Of a stretch of 64,000 nucleotides of DNA, positions 15,370 to 25,510 are shown one piece after another. Numbering within the stretch: position 1 is the first letter of the stretch; each line of letters begins with the position of its first letter. The notes under the pieces were generated by a model. The model was given only the letters and a program-made list of their open reading frames with translations. It was not told the origin of the DNA and searched no databases. The position numbers were made by a program, and so were the translations under genes. The DNA comes from Rhodospirillales bacterium (lineage in GTDB: Bacteria; Pseudomonadota; Alphaproteobacteria; Kiloniellales; JACOMY01): contig JACOMY010000003.1 of NCBI GenBank assembly GCA_014324045.1, positions 62,001 through 126,000 on the forward strand. Direction: 5' to 3'.

Positions 15370-18041
15370 GAAGTGCCCTTGTCGGCCGCGACCTTGCTTT
15401 TGGTAGCAGTCTTGCGTGTCGTGGTCTTCTTGACCCTGCTGCTCTTGGAGGCCGTCTTCTTGGCCTCACTTCTTTCGGATGTCGCCTTCCCGGTCGTGGA
15501 AGACTTTGTTTTGCCAGGCTTTGCCGCCTTCTCTTTCCGGGCCTTCTCGTCGATGATCTCGATTGCTTGCTCTAGGGTCACCTTGTCTAGCTCCTTGCCC
15601 TTCGGCAGGCGGACCTTGGTCTTGCCCCAGACCACTTCGATGCCGAAGCGGTTGCGCCGTGCTTCGATCGGCTCCTTGTTCTTCGGGTGAGCGCCCAGTG
15701 CGCGGGTGTTGTCGCGCTTCTTCTGGCGGGCCTCGGCGATCAGAACGGCTGCCCGGTTCAATCCCACCGTCAGCACCTCGTCGTCGCCCTTGAGGTTGGC
15801 GAAGATGTTGCCACACTTGAGGTAGGGGCCGAAGCGTCCGATGGCCGCCTGAATGGTTTCCCCTGTCTCGGGGTCGGTGCCGACGTCGCGCGGCAGTGCC
15901 AATAGGCCCAATGCCGCCTGGAGATCCAATCGCTTGGGGTCTTGACCCTTTTGCAGGGAGGAGCGCTTGGGCTTTTCGCCGTTTTCACCTTCGCCCAGCT
16001 GGACGTAGGGGCCGTAAGGGCCGAAGCGGAGGCTCACCTGCAGCCCGCTCTCCGGATCGACGCCCAACTCGCGCGGCCTGTTGGCGTTGCCGTCCGCTTC
16101 GTCGCCGTTGGGCAGGCTCAAGGGACGGGTGTATTTGCAGTCGGGATAGTTGGAACAGCCGATGAAGCAGCCGCGCTTGCCGAGGCGCAGCCCCAGGCGC
16201 CCGCTGCCGCAGGTCGGGCAGAGGCGGGGATCGCGGCCGGGGGCTTCGCCGTCTTGCGGGAAGAAGTGCGCCCCCAGCGCTTCGTCCAAGGTATCGATAA
16301 CATCGGAGATGCGCAGGCCCTGGGCGTCTTCCACCGCGCCGTGGAAGGCTTCCCAGAAGTCGCGCAAGACCTTCAGATAGTCGATCCGCCCGCCGGAGAT
16401 GTCGTCCAGCTGCTCCTCCATCGTCGCGGTGAAGTCGTACTCCACGTAGCGGTTGAAAAAGGCGGTGAGGAAGGCGGTTACCACACGGCCGCGATCCTCC
16501 GGGAAGAAGCGCCGCTTCTCCAGCCGGACATAGGCACGATCCTGCAGTACCTGCAGGATCGAAGTGTAAGTCGAGGGACGGCCGATACCCAGCTCTTCCA
16601 GTCGCTTGATCAGGCTGGCTTCGGAGAAGCGCGGCGGCGGTTGGGTGAAGTGCTGTTCGCTGATCGCATTGCGCAGCGTCAGCGTTTGCGCCTCGCATAA
16701 GGCCGGCAGTCGGCGCTCATCCGGGCTGCCCTTGCCATCCTCTTCCTCGATGTCGCGATAGAGCCGGAGGAAACCGTCGAAGCGCAGGGTCCAGCCGGTG
16801 GCATGCAAAGTCGCCGCCTGATCGTCGACGGCGATATCGACGCTGACCTGATCCAGTACGGCGCTGGCCATCTGCGAGGCCATGGTGCGCTGCCAGATCA
16901 GTCGGTAGACCGCCAGTTCGTCTCGATCGAGTTGGTTTCGATCGAGGATGCCCGGCAGGCGGCCCAGGTCGGTCGGGCGGATAGCCTCATGGGCTTCTTG
17001 TGCATTCTTCGCCTTGCTGCGGTACTGGCGGGGCGAGGCTGGGACATAGCTGTCCCCGTATTCCGACTTGATCGCCCGGCGGGCGGCTGCGATGGCCTCA
17101 CCGGCCAGATGGACGCCATCGGTTCGCATATAGGTGATGAGGCCCACGGTCTCGCTGCCTAAGTCCACGCCCTCATAGAGCTTTTGGGCGATGCGCATGG
17201 TGCGCGAGGCGGCGAAGCCCAGGCGGCGCGAGGCCTCTTGCTGCAGGGTCGAGGTGGTGAAGGGCGGTGCCGGGTTGCGCTTGACCTGCTTGACTTCGAC
17301 CTTTGTGATCTCGAAAGCTTGGGCATCTTCGATGACGGCCAGCGCCGCCTTGGCGCTGCCTTCGTTGCCAAGATCGAAGCGCTCTAGCTTGCGGCCGTTC
17401 AGATGGGTCAGGCGGGCGCGGAAGCTCTCCTTGGCGGCGGTCTCCAGGTCGGCCTCGACGCTCCAGTACTCTTGCGGTCGAAAGACATCGATCTCCGCTT
17501 CGCGTTCGCAGATGAGGCGCAGTGCCACCGACTGCACGCGCCCAGCCGAGCGGCTGCCCGGCAGCTTGCGCCACAAGAGCGGCGATAGAGTAAAGCCCAC
17601 CAGATAGTCCAGTGCCCGGCGCGCCAGGTAAGCTTGGATTAGGTGATCGTCTAGGCGACGCGGGTGTTGGAATGCCTCGGTGACCTTCTTCTTGGTGATC
17701 TCGTTGAACACCACCCGCTCGACCGCTTTGCCGCCCAGCGCGCGCCGGCGGGTCATCTCCTCCATGATATGCCAGGAGATGGCTTCGCCTTCGCGGTCGG
17801 GGTCGGTGGCGAGAATGAGCTTGTCGGCCTTACGGACCGCCGCCGCAATCTCCTTCAGGCGCTTTTCGCCGCGGCCGTCGACTTCCCAGGACATGGCGAA
17901 ATCGCTTTCCGGCTGCACCGAGCCGTCCTTGGAGGGCAGGTCGCGTACATGCCCGAAGCTCGCCAGCACCTGGTAGTCTTTACCGAGGTACTTGTTGATG
18001 GTTTTGGCCTTTGCCGGCGATTCGACGACGACGATGTTCAT
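15366..18041 (-). CDS. topA: DNA topoisomerase I
   Basis: TopA relaxes negative supercoils through a tyrosine-DNA intermediate. The 891-residue product opens with the Toprim motif MNIVVVESPAKAKTINKYLG, has DPDREGEAISWH, and the active-site region LITYMRTDGVHLAGEA containing the catalytic Tyr. A zinc ribbon reads CPTCGSGRLGLRLGKRGC and continues with SNYPDCKY. The C-terminus has extra repeats and a Lys/Ser/Thr-rich tail of about 60 residues, common in alphaproteobacterial TopA. The ATG at 18041 is chosen because residues before it are not family sequence. Confidence 0.96.
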   Translation of the reverse strand: MNIVVVESPAKAKTINKYLGKDYQVLASFGHVRDLPSKDGSVQPESDFAMSWEVDGRGEKRLKEIAAAVRKADKLILATDPDREGEAISWHIMEEMTRRRALGGKAVERVVFNEITKKKVTEAFQHPRRLDDHLIQAYLARRALDYLVGFTLSPLLWRKLPGSRSAGRVQSVALRLICEREAEIDVFRPQEYWSVEADLETAAKESFRARLTHLNGRKLERFDLGNEGSAKAALAVIEDAQAFEITKVEVKQVKRNPAPPFTTSTLQQEASRRLGFAASRTMRIAQKLYEGVDLGSETVGLITYMRTDGVHLAGEAIAAARRAIKSEYGDSYVPASPRQYRSKAKNAQEAHEAIRPTDLGRLPGILDRNQLDRDELAVYRLIWQRTMASQMASAVLDQVSVDIAVDDQAATLHATGWTLRFDGFLRLYRDIEEEDGKGSPDERRLPALCEAQTLTLRNAISEQHFTQPPPRFSEASLIKRLEELGIGRPSTYTSILQVLQDRAYVRLEKRRFFPEDRGRVVTAFLTAFFNRYVEYDFTATMEEQLDDISGGRIDYLKVLRDFWEAFHGAVEDAQGLRISDVIDTLDEALGAHFFPQDGEAPGRDPRLCPTCGSGRLGLRLGKRGCFIGCSNYPDCKYTRPLSLPNGDEADGNANRPRELGVDPESGLQVSLRFGPYGPYVQLGEGENGEKPKRSSLQKGQDPKRLDLQAALGLLALPRDVGTDPETGETIQAAIGRFGPYLKCGNIFANLKGDDEVLTVGLNRAAVLIAEARQKKRDNTRALGAHPKNKEPIEARRNRFGIEVVWGKTKVRLPKGKELDKVTLEQAIEIIDEKARKEKAAKPGKTKSSTTGKATSERSEAKKTASKSSRVKKTTTRKTATKSKVAADKGTS

Positions 18042-18106
18042 GAGATGGCGCTTAAGGAACCTCGGGCGAAAGTCAAGCTTCGGGGCATCCATGTTGCCTC
18101 TTGCGA

Positions 18107-19246
18107 TCAAACGATCAGGGCCACGCGATTGCCCGCCTGTCGTTCCAGTCGGCCTGCCAACTCCAACTCCAGCAACAGGCTCTGGATCAGCGAAGGGGAG
18201 AGGTGGCATCGGCGGATCACTTCGTCAACCGGGACCGCCGTGGGGCTCAAGAGATCCAGCAGAACAGCCTGATCTGCATCCGACCCTTCGCCGGCAGGTT
18301 CAGCTGGAATCTCTTCGGCCCGGCCTGCGGCATGGCGGCCGGGGGCTTCGGCAAGGGGAGGTGCGATCAGTGGCTGCAGGCACTCCAGGACGTCGTCACT
18401 GCTTTGCACCAGCGTAGCGCCTTGTCTGATCAGGCTGTTGGGGCCTTGCGCCCGGGGATCCAGGGGGGAGCCCGGCACTGCCATAACCTCGCGCCCCTGC
18501 TCGGACGCCATGCGTGCTGTAATAAGAGAGCCCGAGCGTAGCGCCCCCTCGACCACCACGACTCCCAGGCTCAGGCCGGACACCAGGCGATTGCGCCGCG
18601 GGAAGTGCCGGGCTTGCGGCTCAGTGCCCAAAGGTGCTTCGCTGACTAAAAGACCTCTGGTTGCGATCTCCTCCTGCAGAGCTTGGTGTTCGGGGGGATA
18701 GACCCTGTCGAGCCCCCCGGCGATCACGGCGATTGTGGTCGTCTCGCTACCGGCATCCAGGGCACCGCGGTGAGCGGCGGCGTCGATTCCTCTTGCCAGA
18801 CCGGAGACCACCGCTATGCCCTCTTCGGCTAGGCGGCGGCCGAGGCTGGCGGCGATGCGCCGCCCGTTGGTCGACGCGTTGCGGGCGCCGACCACGGTGG
18901 CCAGGGGCGCGCTCAGGAGGGCCTTACGGCCGCGTAACGCCAGAACTGGGGGTGCGTCCTCAATCGCCGCCAGAGCGGCGGGATAGGCAGCTTCGCCGAT
19001 GACCAGAAGACCGCCGCCTGCCTTGATCAGGCGAGCCAGCTCCTCTTCGCTATGCCGAGGTTCGGCAGCCCTCAAGGGCCGCTTGCGGCCGCCTCGGGCA
19101 GCCAAGTCGGGTAAGGCTTCGAGTGCGCGTGTGGCGCTGCCGAAACGGCCCAGCAACTGGCGGAAGGTGATGGGACCGACATTCTCGGTGCGGATCAGCT
19201 GCAAGCTTGCAAGGCGTTCGGCTTCGTTCAATTCTAGAGATTTCAT
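18107..19246 (-). CDS. dprA: DNA processing protein DprA
   Basis: DprA binds incoming single-stranded DNA and loads RecA in natural transformation; it is also kept in species not known to be competent. The 379-residue protein has an N-terminal helical region, the Rossmann-like core with the motif VVGARNASTNGRR, VVSGLARGIDAAAHRGAL, TIAVIAGGLDRVYPPEH, FPRRNRLVSGLSLGVVVVEG, and a C-terminal winged-helix (DprA_WH) domain ending GRLERQAGNRVALI. It lies between topA and plsY on the same strand. Confidence 0.95.
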   Translation of the reverse strand: MKSLELNEAERLASLQLIRTENVGPITFRQLLGRFGSATRALEALPDLAARGGRKRPLRAAEPRHSEEELARLIKAGGGLLVIGEAAYPAALAAIEDAPPVLALRGRKALLSAPLATVVGARNASTNGRRIAASLGRRLAEEGIAVVSGLARGIDAAAHRGALDAGSETTTIAVIAGGLDRVYPPEHQALQEEIATRGLLVSEAPLGTEPQARHFPRRNRLVSGLSLGVVVVEGALRSGSLITARMASEQGREVMAVPGSPLDPRAQGPNSLIRQGATLVQSSDDVLECLQPLIAPPLAEAPGRHAAGRAEEIPAEPAGEGSDADQAVLLDLLSPTAVPVDEVIRRCHLSPSLIQSLLLELELAGRLERQAGNRVALIV

Positions 19247-19304
19247 GATCTCGTCTATGCAAAAAAGATCGTGTTATGCTAGGATGAAGAACTTCCTAGG
19301 ATCG

Positions 19305-19985
19305 CTAGGTATTTTTCTCCCCCATCTTGGGTTCCTTGCTGCGTAGCAGACGCTTGATGTTCGCCCAGTGGCGAATCCAGACCAGGATTGCCAATGCGGC
19401 GGTAACCTGGATCAGTTGCAGGTCGCCGCTAAACAGCAGGTCGGCGAAACCGGGCTGGATCATCTCTGCAGGCGAAAAGCCCCAGGGCAGCATCCAGGCG
19501 TAGAAGGGCGCCAGCGCCATCGCCAATAGCGCCGAGAGCGAGGAGTAGCGGAAGATGCAAGCGGCGAGAAGCCAGGTCAGGCAGCAAAGCGCCCCGATCC
19601 AGAAGGATAGGGCTAGAAGCGTTCCCAATGTCGTCGCCACGCCCTTTCCGCCCTTGAAGCGGAGCCAGATCGGAAAGAGGTGTCCCAGGACGACCGCGAA
19701 AGTCGCCACCAAGGCGATCTGCGAGCCCCAGATCCAAGAGGCGAAACCGACGGCGATGGCTCCTTTGCCCCCGTCGAGCAACAAAGTGGCCAGGGCCAGG
19801 TCATTGCGGCCTGTCCGCAAAACGTTGGTGGCGCCGATGTTTCCTGACCCAACCGATCGGATGTCGGCCAACCCGGCCAAGCGAGTGAGGATCAGGCCGA
19901 AGGGCAGGGATCCCAGCAAATAGGCGGCCGCGAACGCGGTGGCGAGGTAGGGCCAGGAGTAGGACCAGGAAATTGGGTCGGGCAT
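19305..19985 (-). CDS. plsY: Glycerol-3-phosphate acyltransferase PlsY
   Basis: PlsY transfers acyl groups from acyl-phosphate to glycerol-3-phosphate, the first step of phospholipid synthesis. The 226-residue membrane protein has the three PlsY motifs: GSLPFGLILTRL with GSGNIGATNVLRTG, LLDGGKGAIAVGFAS, and HLFPIWLRFKGGKGVATTLG. Five or so hydrophobic segments fit the family. It is first in the plsY-dprA-topA-rnr block. Confidence 0.95.
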   Translation of the reverse strand: MPDPISWSYSWPYLATAFAAAYLLGSLPFGLILTRLAGLADIRSVGSGNIGATNVLRTGRNDLALATLLLDGGKGAIAVGFASWIWGSQIALVATFAVVLGHLFPIWLRFKGGKGVATTLGTLLALSFWIGALCCLTWLLAACIFRYSSLSALLAMALAPFYAWMLPWGFSPAEMIQPGFADLLFSGDLQLIQVTAALAILVWIRHWANIKRLLRSKEPKMGEKNT

Positions 19986-20160
19986 TTTGCCGGCCTCCCT
20001 AGATTAACGAACGCGGCTCACCCAACCCTATCGAAGTTAGGGCAAGATTTTCACCTGCAGATGCCGTCAAGGGGTGATGGCTGCTCTCTGTCAAAATGTC
20101 TCATTCGCAAAAAGGCAACATTGGCGCTAGGTCCGCAAATCTCATCTTGAGAAAGACCAT

Positions 20161-20174
20161 TTCGCAGTTGCGAA
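20161..20174. promoter_or_regulatory. Inverted repeat upstream of cysQ
   Basis: TTCGCAGTTGCGAA (6-bp arms, 2-base centre) lies 33 bases before the cysQ ATG in a 220-base intergenic stretch between the divergent plsY and cysQ. It could be an operator for the sulfate-assimilation genes; the regulator is unknown. Confidence 0.35.
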
Positions 20175-20206
20175 AAGCATCCCAACTCCTCTGGAGACCG
20201 GAACTC

Positions 20207-21004
20207 ATGGACTACGACACGATTGGCCTGACGATGAGGCGGTTGGTGGTTGAAGCCGGTGCGGCGACGATGACCTTCTTCGGCACCGACAAAATAAGTG
20301 TCGAAACGAAGGCCGACGAGTCTCCGGTGACCGCCGCCGATCATGCCGCCGACGAAATCATCTTGGCCGGCCTGGAGGCTGCCTTTCCAGACATACCGGT
20401 GGTGACTGAAGAGCGTGCCGAGACGCACGGCAAGGCACCAGAGGGGTTCTTCTTCCTAGTCGATCCCTTGGACGGCACCAAGGAGTTCGTGACCGGTCGT
20501 GGTGACTTTACTATCAACATCGCCTTAGTGAAAGGCGACTCGCCGATCATGGGTGCAGTCTTCGCACCGGCTAAGAAGCGTCTCTTCTGGACCTCCGATC
20601 CCGGGACATCACTGCAGGAGACGGGCGAGATCGATGCTGTCGAACCGGGCGAGACCGAGGCAATGCGGGTGCGCGACGCCGACAATGCGGCGCTCGCCGT
20701 CGTGGCCTCTAAGTCGCATCGTGATGCGGCGACCGATGCCTATATCGCGCGCTATTCCGTCGCGGACTTCAAAAGTGCCGGTTCTTCGTTGAAGTTTTGC
20801 CTGATCGCCAGCGGCGAGGCGGATCTCTATCCGCGCCTGGGTCGTACCATGGAATGGGACACCGCTGCCGCGCAGGCTGTTCTCCAGGCCGCGGGCGGCA
20901 AGGTAGATCGGATAGCAGGCGGGCGCCTGTGTTATGGCAAGCCGAATTTCGAGAATCCGCATTTCATCGCCTACAGCCCAGACGTACAGTTGATTGAGGT
21001 CTAG
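20207..21004 (+). CDS. cysQ: 3'(2'),5'-bisphosphate nucleotidase
   Basis: CysQ hydrolyses PAP to AMP and recycles the by-product of PAPS use. The 265-residue protein has the inositol-phosphatase-superfamily metal motifs: [23 protein letters not shown], and [20 protein letters not shown]. The ATG giving [12 protein letters not shown] is preceded by GGAG about 11 bases upstream; the longer open frame upstream has no family sequence. It is directly followed by cysD and cysNC, which supports a PAPS/PAP role rather than inositol phosphatase. Confidence 0.93.
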   Translation: MDYDTIGLTMRRLVVEAGAATMTFFGTDKISVETKADESPVTAADHAADEIILAGLEAAFPDIPVVTEERAETHGKAPEGFFFLVDPLDGTKEFVTGRGDFTINIALVKGDSPIMGAVFAPAKKRLFWTSDPGTSLQETGEIDAVEPGETEAMRVRDADNAALAVVASKSHRDAATDAYIARYSVADFKSAGSSLKFCLIASGEADLYPRLGRTMEWDTAAAQAVLQAAGGKVDRIAGGRLCYGKPNFENPHFIAYSPDVQLIEV

Positions 21005-21008
21005 TCTT

Positions 21009-21956
21009 ATGAACCAACTCTCGCCCAAAGCGAATCCCTTGTCGGATAGCCCCATGCAAGACTTGACCCATCTGCAACGCTTGGAAGCCGAGAGCATTCA
21101 GATCATCCGCGAAGTCGCGGCCGAATGCGACAACCCGGTGATGCTCTATTCCATTGGCAAGGACAGCGCCGTAATGCTGCACTTGGCGATGAAGGCCTTC
21201 TACCCCTCCAAGCCGCCTTTCCCGCTGATGCACGTGGACACCACCTGGAAGTTCCGCGAGATGATCGCCTTCCGCGATAACATGGCGAAGGATCTGGGTC
21301 TGGACCTCATCGTTCACACCAATCAGGAGGGCTTGGCGCAGGGGGTCGGTCCCTTCACCCACGGTTCGGCCCTGCACACCGAAATCATGAAGACCCAGGC
21401 GCTAAAGCAGGCCTTGGACAAGTACGGCTTCGACGCGGCCTTCGGCGGTGCCCGGCGCGACGAAGAGAAGAGCCGCGCCAAAGAGCGCGTCTTCTCTTTC
21501 CGCTCAATACAGCACCGCTGGGACCCGAAAAACCAGCGCCCGGAACTCTGGAACCTCTACAACACCCGCAAGGCCAGGGGCGAGAGCATCCGCGTCTTCC
21601 CGCTGTCCAACTGGACCGAGCTGGACATCTGGCAGTACATCTATCTGCAGAACATTCTGATCGTGCCGCTCTACTACGCTGCGGTGCGTCCCGTCGTTGA
21701 GCGTGACGGCACCTTGATCATGGTTGACGACGATCGCATGCCGCTGCATCCGGGCGAAGGGCCTATGATGAAGTCGGTGCGCTTCCGAACTCTGGGCTGC
21801 TATCCCCTGACCGGGGCCATCGAATCGAAGGCCGACACCTTGCTCGACATCATCCAGGAGATGCTGCTGACCACGACATCCGAGCGCCAAGGCCGCGTAA
21901 TCGATCACGATGCCGTCGCTTCGATGGAGAAGAAAAAGCAGGAAGGTTACTTCTAA
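21009..21956 (+). CDS. cysD: Sulfate adenylyltransferase subunit 2
   Basis: CysD is the ATP-PPase subunit that forms adenylyl sulfate, driven by the CysN GTPase. The 315-residue protein has the PP-loop motif [36 protein letters not shown], and [18 protein letters not shown]. The ATG at 21009 has GAGG 9 bases upstream; an internal ATG ([14 protein letters not shown]) at 21054 matches the shorter family start and is a possible alternative. The TAA overlaps the cysNC ATG (TAATG). Confidence 0.96.
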   Translation: MNQLSPKANPLSDSPMQDLTHLQRLEAESIQIIREVAAECDNPVMLYSIGKDSAVMLHLAMKAFYPSKPPFPLMHVDTTWKFREMIAFRDNMAKDLGLDLIVHTNQEGLAQGVGPFTHGSALHTEIMKTQALKQALDKYGFDAAFGGARRDEEKSRAKERVFSFRSIQHRWDPKNQRPELWNLYNTRKARGESIRVFPLSNWTELDIWQYIYLQNILIVPLYYAAVRPVVERDGTLIMVDDDRMPLHPGEGPMMKSVRFRTLGCYPLTGAIESKADTLLDIIQEMLLTTTSERQGRVIDHDAVASMEKKKQEGYF

Positions 21957-23863
21957 TGGCGCACAAGTCCGACCTGATTGCCGAGGATATTGCCGGCTAT
22001 CTCAAGGCGCAGGAGAACAAGTCGCTTCTACGCTTCATCACTTGCGGGTCCGTCGACGACGGCAAGTCGACCCTGATCGGCCGTCTGCTTTACGAATCCA
22101 AGTTGATTTTTGAGGATCAGCTGGCGGCACTGGAAGCCGACTCCAAAAAGGTCGGTACCCAGGGTGAGCAGATCGACTTCGCGCTGCTGGTAGACGGCCT
22201 TGCTGCCGAGCGGGAGCAGGGCATCACCATCGACGTGGCCTATCGTTTCTTCTCGACCGACGTGCGCAAGTTCATCGTTGCCGACACGCCGGGTCACGAG
22301 CAGTACACCCGCAACATGGCGACCGGTGCCTCCACCGCGCAGTTGGCGATCGTGATGATCGACGCCCGCAAGGGCCTGTTGACCCAGACCCGGCGTCACA
22401 GCTTCATCCTATCGCTGTTGGGCATCAAGCATGTGGTGCTCTGCATCAACAAGATGGATCTGGTGGATTACTCCGAGGAGACCTTCGAAGAGATCGAAGA
22501 TGCCTACCGAAAGTTTGCCAAGCCGCTGGGCATCGCCGACATTACCGCGATTCCGGTCTCGGCTCTGGTCGGCGACAATGTCACCGAGCCCAGCCAGCAC
22601 ATGCAGTGGTATCACGGCTCGACCCTGATGAGCCATCTGGAGACGATCAAGGTCGAGGACGAGGTTCGCGAGAAACCCTTCCGCATGCCGGTTCAGTGGG
22701 TGAACCGTCCGAACCTCGATTTCCGCGGCTTCTCCGGCTTTGTTTCCTCCGGTACGATCAAGCCCGGCGACAGGGTGCGGGCGCTGCCTTCGGCCAGGAC
22801 CAGCACGGTCGCTCGTCTCGTCACCTACGACGGAGATCTGGATCGGGCCGTGGCTGGCCAGTCGGTGACCATCACCCTGGCCGACGAGATCGACATCTCC
22901 CGCGGCGATGTTATCTGCGCGGCGGAGGCTCCGGCTGAGGTCGCCGACCAGTTTGAAGCCAAGATCATCTGGATGTCCGACGAAGAGATGCTGCCGGGGC
23001 GCCCCTATCTAATGAAGATGGGCACTCGCCAGGCCTCGGTGCAGATCGCTCAGCCTAAATACAAGGTGAACGTCAACACGATGGAGGAGCTTGCTGCCAA
23101 GACTTTGGAGTTGAACGAGATTGGCGTCTGCAACATCGCCTTGGATCGCGATGTGGCCTTCGAGCCCTACGAGAACGACCAGGCAATGGGAGGTTTCATC
23201 CTGATCGACCGCATGACCAACAACACGGTCGGCATGGGGATGATCAATTTCGCGCTGCGCCGAGCCTCGAACATCCACTGGCAGGTGATTGAGGTCAACA
23301 AGGCTGCCCGGGCCGAGTTGAAGCAGCAGAGGGGCTGCGTGCTTTGGTTCACCGGCCTTTCCGGATCGGGCAAGTCCACCATCGCTAACATAGTGGAAAA
23401 GCGCCTGTACTCGATGGGTCGGCACACCTATATGCTGGATGGCGACAACGTGCGTCACGGCCTCAACAAAGACCTGGGCTTCACCGACGCCGATCGGGTG
23501 GAGAACATCCGCCGCGTGTCAGAGGTTTCGCGTCTGATGGTCGATGCAGGTCTCGTCACCTTGGTCTCCTTCATCTCGCCCTTCCGGGCAGAGCGTCGCC
23601 TGGTACGCGATCTTCTGGAGCCTAGAGAATTCATCGAGGTCTTCATCGATACCCCCTTGAATGTGGCTGAGATTCGCGATCCGAAGGGCCTCTACAAGAG
23701 GGCGCGTCTGGGCGAAATCAAGAATTTTACCGGTATCGATAGCCCCTATGAGGCGCCGGAAGCGGCCGAGATCCCTATCGACACCACCAGCCTTACCGCA
23801 GAACAGGCAGCCGACACCATTGTCGCCTACTTGACCGCAAACGGCTATCTCTCCAACGGCTAG
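21956..23863 (+). CDS. cysNC: CysNC: sulfate adenylyltransferase subunit 1 fused to APS kinase
   Basis: A 635-residue fusion protein. The N-terminal GTPase (CysN) has [18 protein letters not shown], the switch [17 protein letters not shown], and [11 protein letters not shown], with EF-Tu-like beta-barrel domains after it. The C-terminal CysC part (from about residue 455) has the P-loop [37 protein letters not shown], and [14 protein letters not shown]. The enzyme both drives APS formation with CysD and phosphorylates APS to PAPS. Together with cysQ and cysD it forms an apparent operon for PAPS-dependent sulfate assimilation or sulfation. Confidence 0.96.
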   Translation: MAHKSDLIAEDIAGYLKAQENKSLLRFITCGSVDDGKSTLIGRLLYESKLIFEDQLAALEADSKKVGTQGEQIDFALLVDGLAAEREQGITIDVAYRFFSTDVRKFIVADTPGHEQYTRNMATGASTAQLAIVMIDARKGLLTQTRRHSFILSLLGIKHVVLCINKMDLVDYSEETFEEIEDAYRKFAKPLGIADITAIPVSALVGDNVTEPSQHMQWYHGSTLMSHLETIKVEDEVREKPFRMPVQWVNRPNLDFRGFSGFVSSGTIKPGDRVRALPSARTSTVARLVTYDGDLDRAVAGQSVTITLADEIDISRGDVICAAEAPAEVADQFEAKIIWMSDEEMLPGRPYLMKMGTRQASVQIAQPKYKVNVNTMEELAAKTLELNEIGVCNIALDRDVAFEPYENDQAMGGFILIDRMTNNTVGMGMINFALRRASNIHWQVIEVNKAARAELKQQRGCVLWFTGLSGSGKSTIANIVEKRLYSMGRHTYMLDGDNVRHGLNKDLGFTDADRVENIRRVSEVSRLMVDAGLVTLVSFISPFRAERRLVRDLLEPREFIEVFIDTPLNVAEIRDPKGLYKRARLGEIKNFTGIDSPYEAPEAAEIPIDTTSLTAEQAADTIVAYLTANGYLSNG

Positions 23864-24034
23864 AGACTTTCGGTTTTAATAGCTAACATAGCCGGTGTTT
23901 TCGATGCAGCTGCGGGACGCCAAGGCTAAGAAGAGGTTCGCGAGTTGATCGACTGCAGCCCGGGTGGATTCGAGAGTTCGCTCTGCAGCGGTTCTGGACA
24001 AATGTTTGAGCTTTGCGAACAGCTACTCGAAATG

Positions 24035-24380
24035 CCGCGTCTGCTGCACCCCGGGACAGCATCGCTCCACACAGCGCAAGCTTACGCAAGGTCGGTCCGT
24101 CTGACGAACCGCGTCTGACCGACGACATCATCGCGCCGAACGCCAACTACGGGCGCCAAGGCTATCGGATGGATCACAGGGCTACTCGGCGATACCGGCT
24201 GCCAGGTGACCATAAGCGGGTCGAGCGCATCTGGCGGCGCGAAGGACTGACAGTCCGAAAAAGGCAAAAGAAGAAGGACGGCTTTGGCTGAATGACGGAT
24301 CCTGTGCTCGACTCCCTCCAGAACCGCCAGCTCCTGTCTGGTCCGATGATTTTGTCCAGGATCTCAACCGCGATGGCTGA
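24035..24380 (+). mobile_element. IS3-family transposase OrfB remnant
   Basis: Fragments of an IS3-family OrfB lie in three frames. GQHRSTQRKL (about 24053-24085) is a signature of the OrfB N-terminus. EPRLTDDIIAPNANYGRQGY and then HKRVERIWRREGLTV follow in another frame. LWLNDGSC and then PPAPVWSDDFVQDLNRDG are seen at about 24285-24375. At least two frameshifts separate them, and the DDE catalytic core after this point is gone. No OrfA or terminal inverted repeats could be recognised. The bases from 23864 to 24034 hold no clear gene. Confidence 0.75.
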
Positions 24381-24444
24381 GTCTATCGGGGGCTGAGAAG
24401 TGCTGCTCTAGACCGTCCGGAAGGACTGACCCTGGCCTTGGGCG

Positions 24445-24675
24445 CTCTGCCCGATCGCGCCACCCATCGGCCGCAACTGCTTCGTGCTGGCCGGGGTCAG
24501 ACCGGGCATCTCGGTGCAGGACGTTTTCTGCGGCGCCGCGCCCTTCTTCATCGCCGATGCCCTGACCGTCGCCAGCTCGATCGCCTTGCCCGCAATCCTG
24601 CTCTACCTACCCGGACAGCTTGGAGTAGGAGCGACCCTGCGCAGATTGGGCACTCAGCCAGCTTGCCCAGCTTAG
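24445..24675 (+). pseudogene. C-terminal remnant of a TRAP transporter large permease (DctM)
   Basis: In one frame the sequence reads APPIGRNCFVLAGVRPGISV, then QDVFCGAAPFFIADAL and a hydrophobic helix ending PAILLYLPGQLG. This matches the last part of DctM-type large membrane subunits, which end with a PPIG-containing loop and a final helix. The preceding 350 or so residues are missing; the sequence abuts the IS3 remnant, suggesting IS-associated loss. It may have belonged with a TRAP system; the only other TRAP-type gene here is the TAXI receptor 17 kb away. Confidence 0.7.
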
Positions 24676-24720
24676 CAGCCGCATGGCAAGGTCGCAGCAA
24701 TCCAACGTCGTCATGAGGGC

Positions 24721-25506
24721 ATGGTGTCGTCAGTGATTGTCAAGTTTCTGCTCAAACGCCTGGCGCCAGCAAGCGTCCTCCTCTGCTTGGGATGCGGCGG
24801 GCTTGGCGCCGATCCGCTGCACGTCGCCGTCGCTACCAATTTCAAGCCCGCTGCCGAGCGCATAGCTGCACTCTATCGGGAGCAGTTCGGGAACGACGTG
24901 CAAATCGTCGGCGGATCGAGCGGGGCGCTCTATGCCCAGATCGTGCAAGGCGCACCCTACGACCTCTTCCTCTCCGCCGACCAGGCCCGCCCGAAGCAGT
25001 TGGAGCACGAAGGCTTCGCCTGTCCGAACAGCCGCTTCGCCTACGCCGTAGGGCAGTTGCTGCTTTGGAGCCACAACGCGGAGTTCGACCCGGATGCCAC
25101 TCTGGAGTCGGTCCTGATCGCCGGATCTTTTCGCTTTCTGGCCATCGCCAATCCCGAACTGGCGCCCTACGGTTTGGCCGCCGAGCAGACGCTACAGTCG
25201 CTGGATCTGTGGGAGCGCCTGCAAGACCGCGTGGTGATGGGGCAGAACATCGGTCAGACCTATGCCTTGGTGGCCAGCGGGAATGCCGAGTTGGGCTTGG
25301 TCGCGCTCTCCCAGCTGCAGCAACCGGGCCGCCGCGCCAGCGGCCGGGCCTGGGCGGTTCCCCAGTCGCTGCACAAGCCGATCCTTCAAGATGCGGTCCT
25401 CTTGAAGCGGGCTTGCGAAAAGCCGGAGGCCAAGGCCTTCCTCGCCTTCTTGCGCAGGCCGGACGCCGGGGCCGAGATCAGGGCCTTCGGCTACGGCAGG
25501 AACTAG
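24721..25506 (+). CDS. modA: Molybdate ABC transporter substrate-binding protein
   Basis: ModA binds molybdate (or tungstate) in the periplasm. The 261-residue protein has an N-terminal signal segment (LLKRLAPASVLLCLGCGG), then LHVAVATNFKPAAERIAALY, GGSSGALYAQIVQGAPYDLF, AIANPELAPYGLAAEQ and QNIGQTYALVASGNAELG, all typical. modB starts after a 4-base gap. The signal region includes a Cys but no clear lipobox. No Mo-responsive regulator or Mo-box was recognised upstream, where decayed DctM sequence runs almost up to the gene. Confidence 0.9.
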   Translation: MVSSVIVKFLLKRLAPASVLLCLGCGGLGADPLHVAVATNFKPAAERIAALYREQFGNDVQIVGGSSGALYAQIVQGAPYDLFLSADQARPKQLEHEGFACPNSRFAYAVGQLLLWSHNAEFDPDATLESVLIAGSFRFLAIANPELAPYGLAAEQTLQSLDLWERLQDRVVMGQNIGQTYALVASGNAELGLVALSQLQQPGRRASGRAWAVPQSLHKPILQDAVLLKRACEKPEAKAFLAFLRRPDAGAEIRAFGYGRN

Positions 25507-25510
25507 CTGC

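Noticed and set aside
15942-16700. 252-codon plus-strand frame inside topA
   Set aside because: Antisense shadow of TopA; high-GC codon bias opens this frame.
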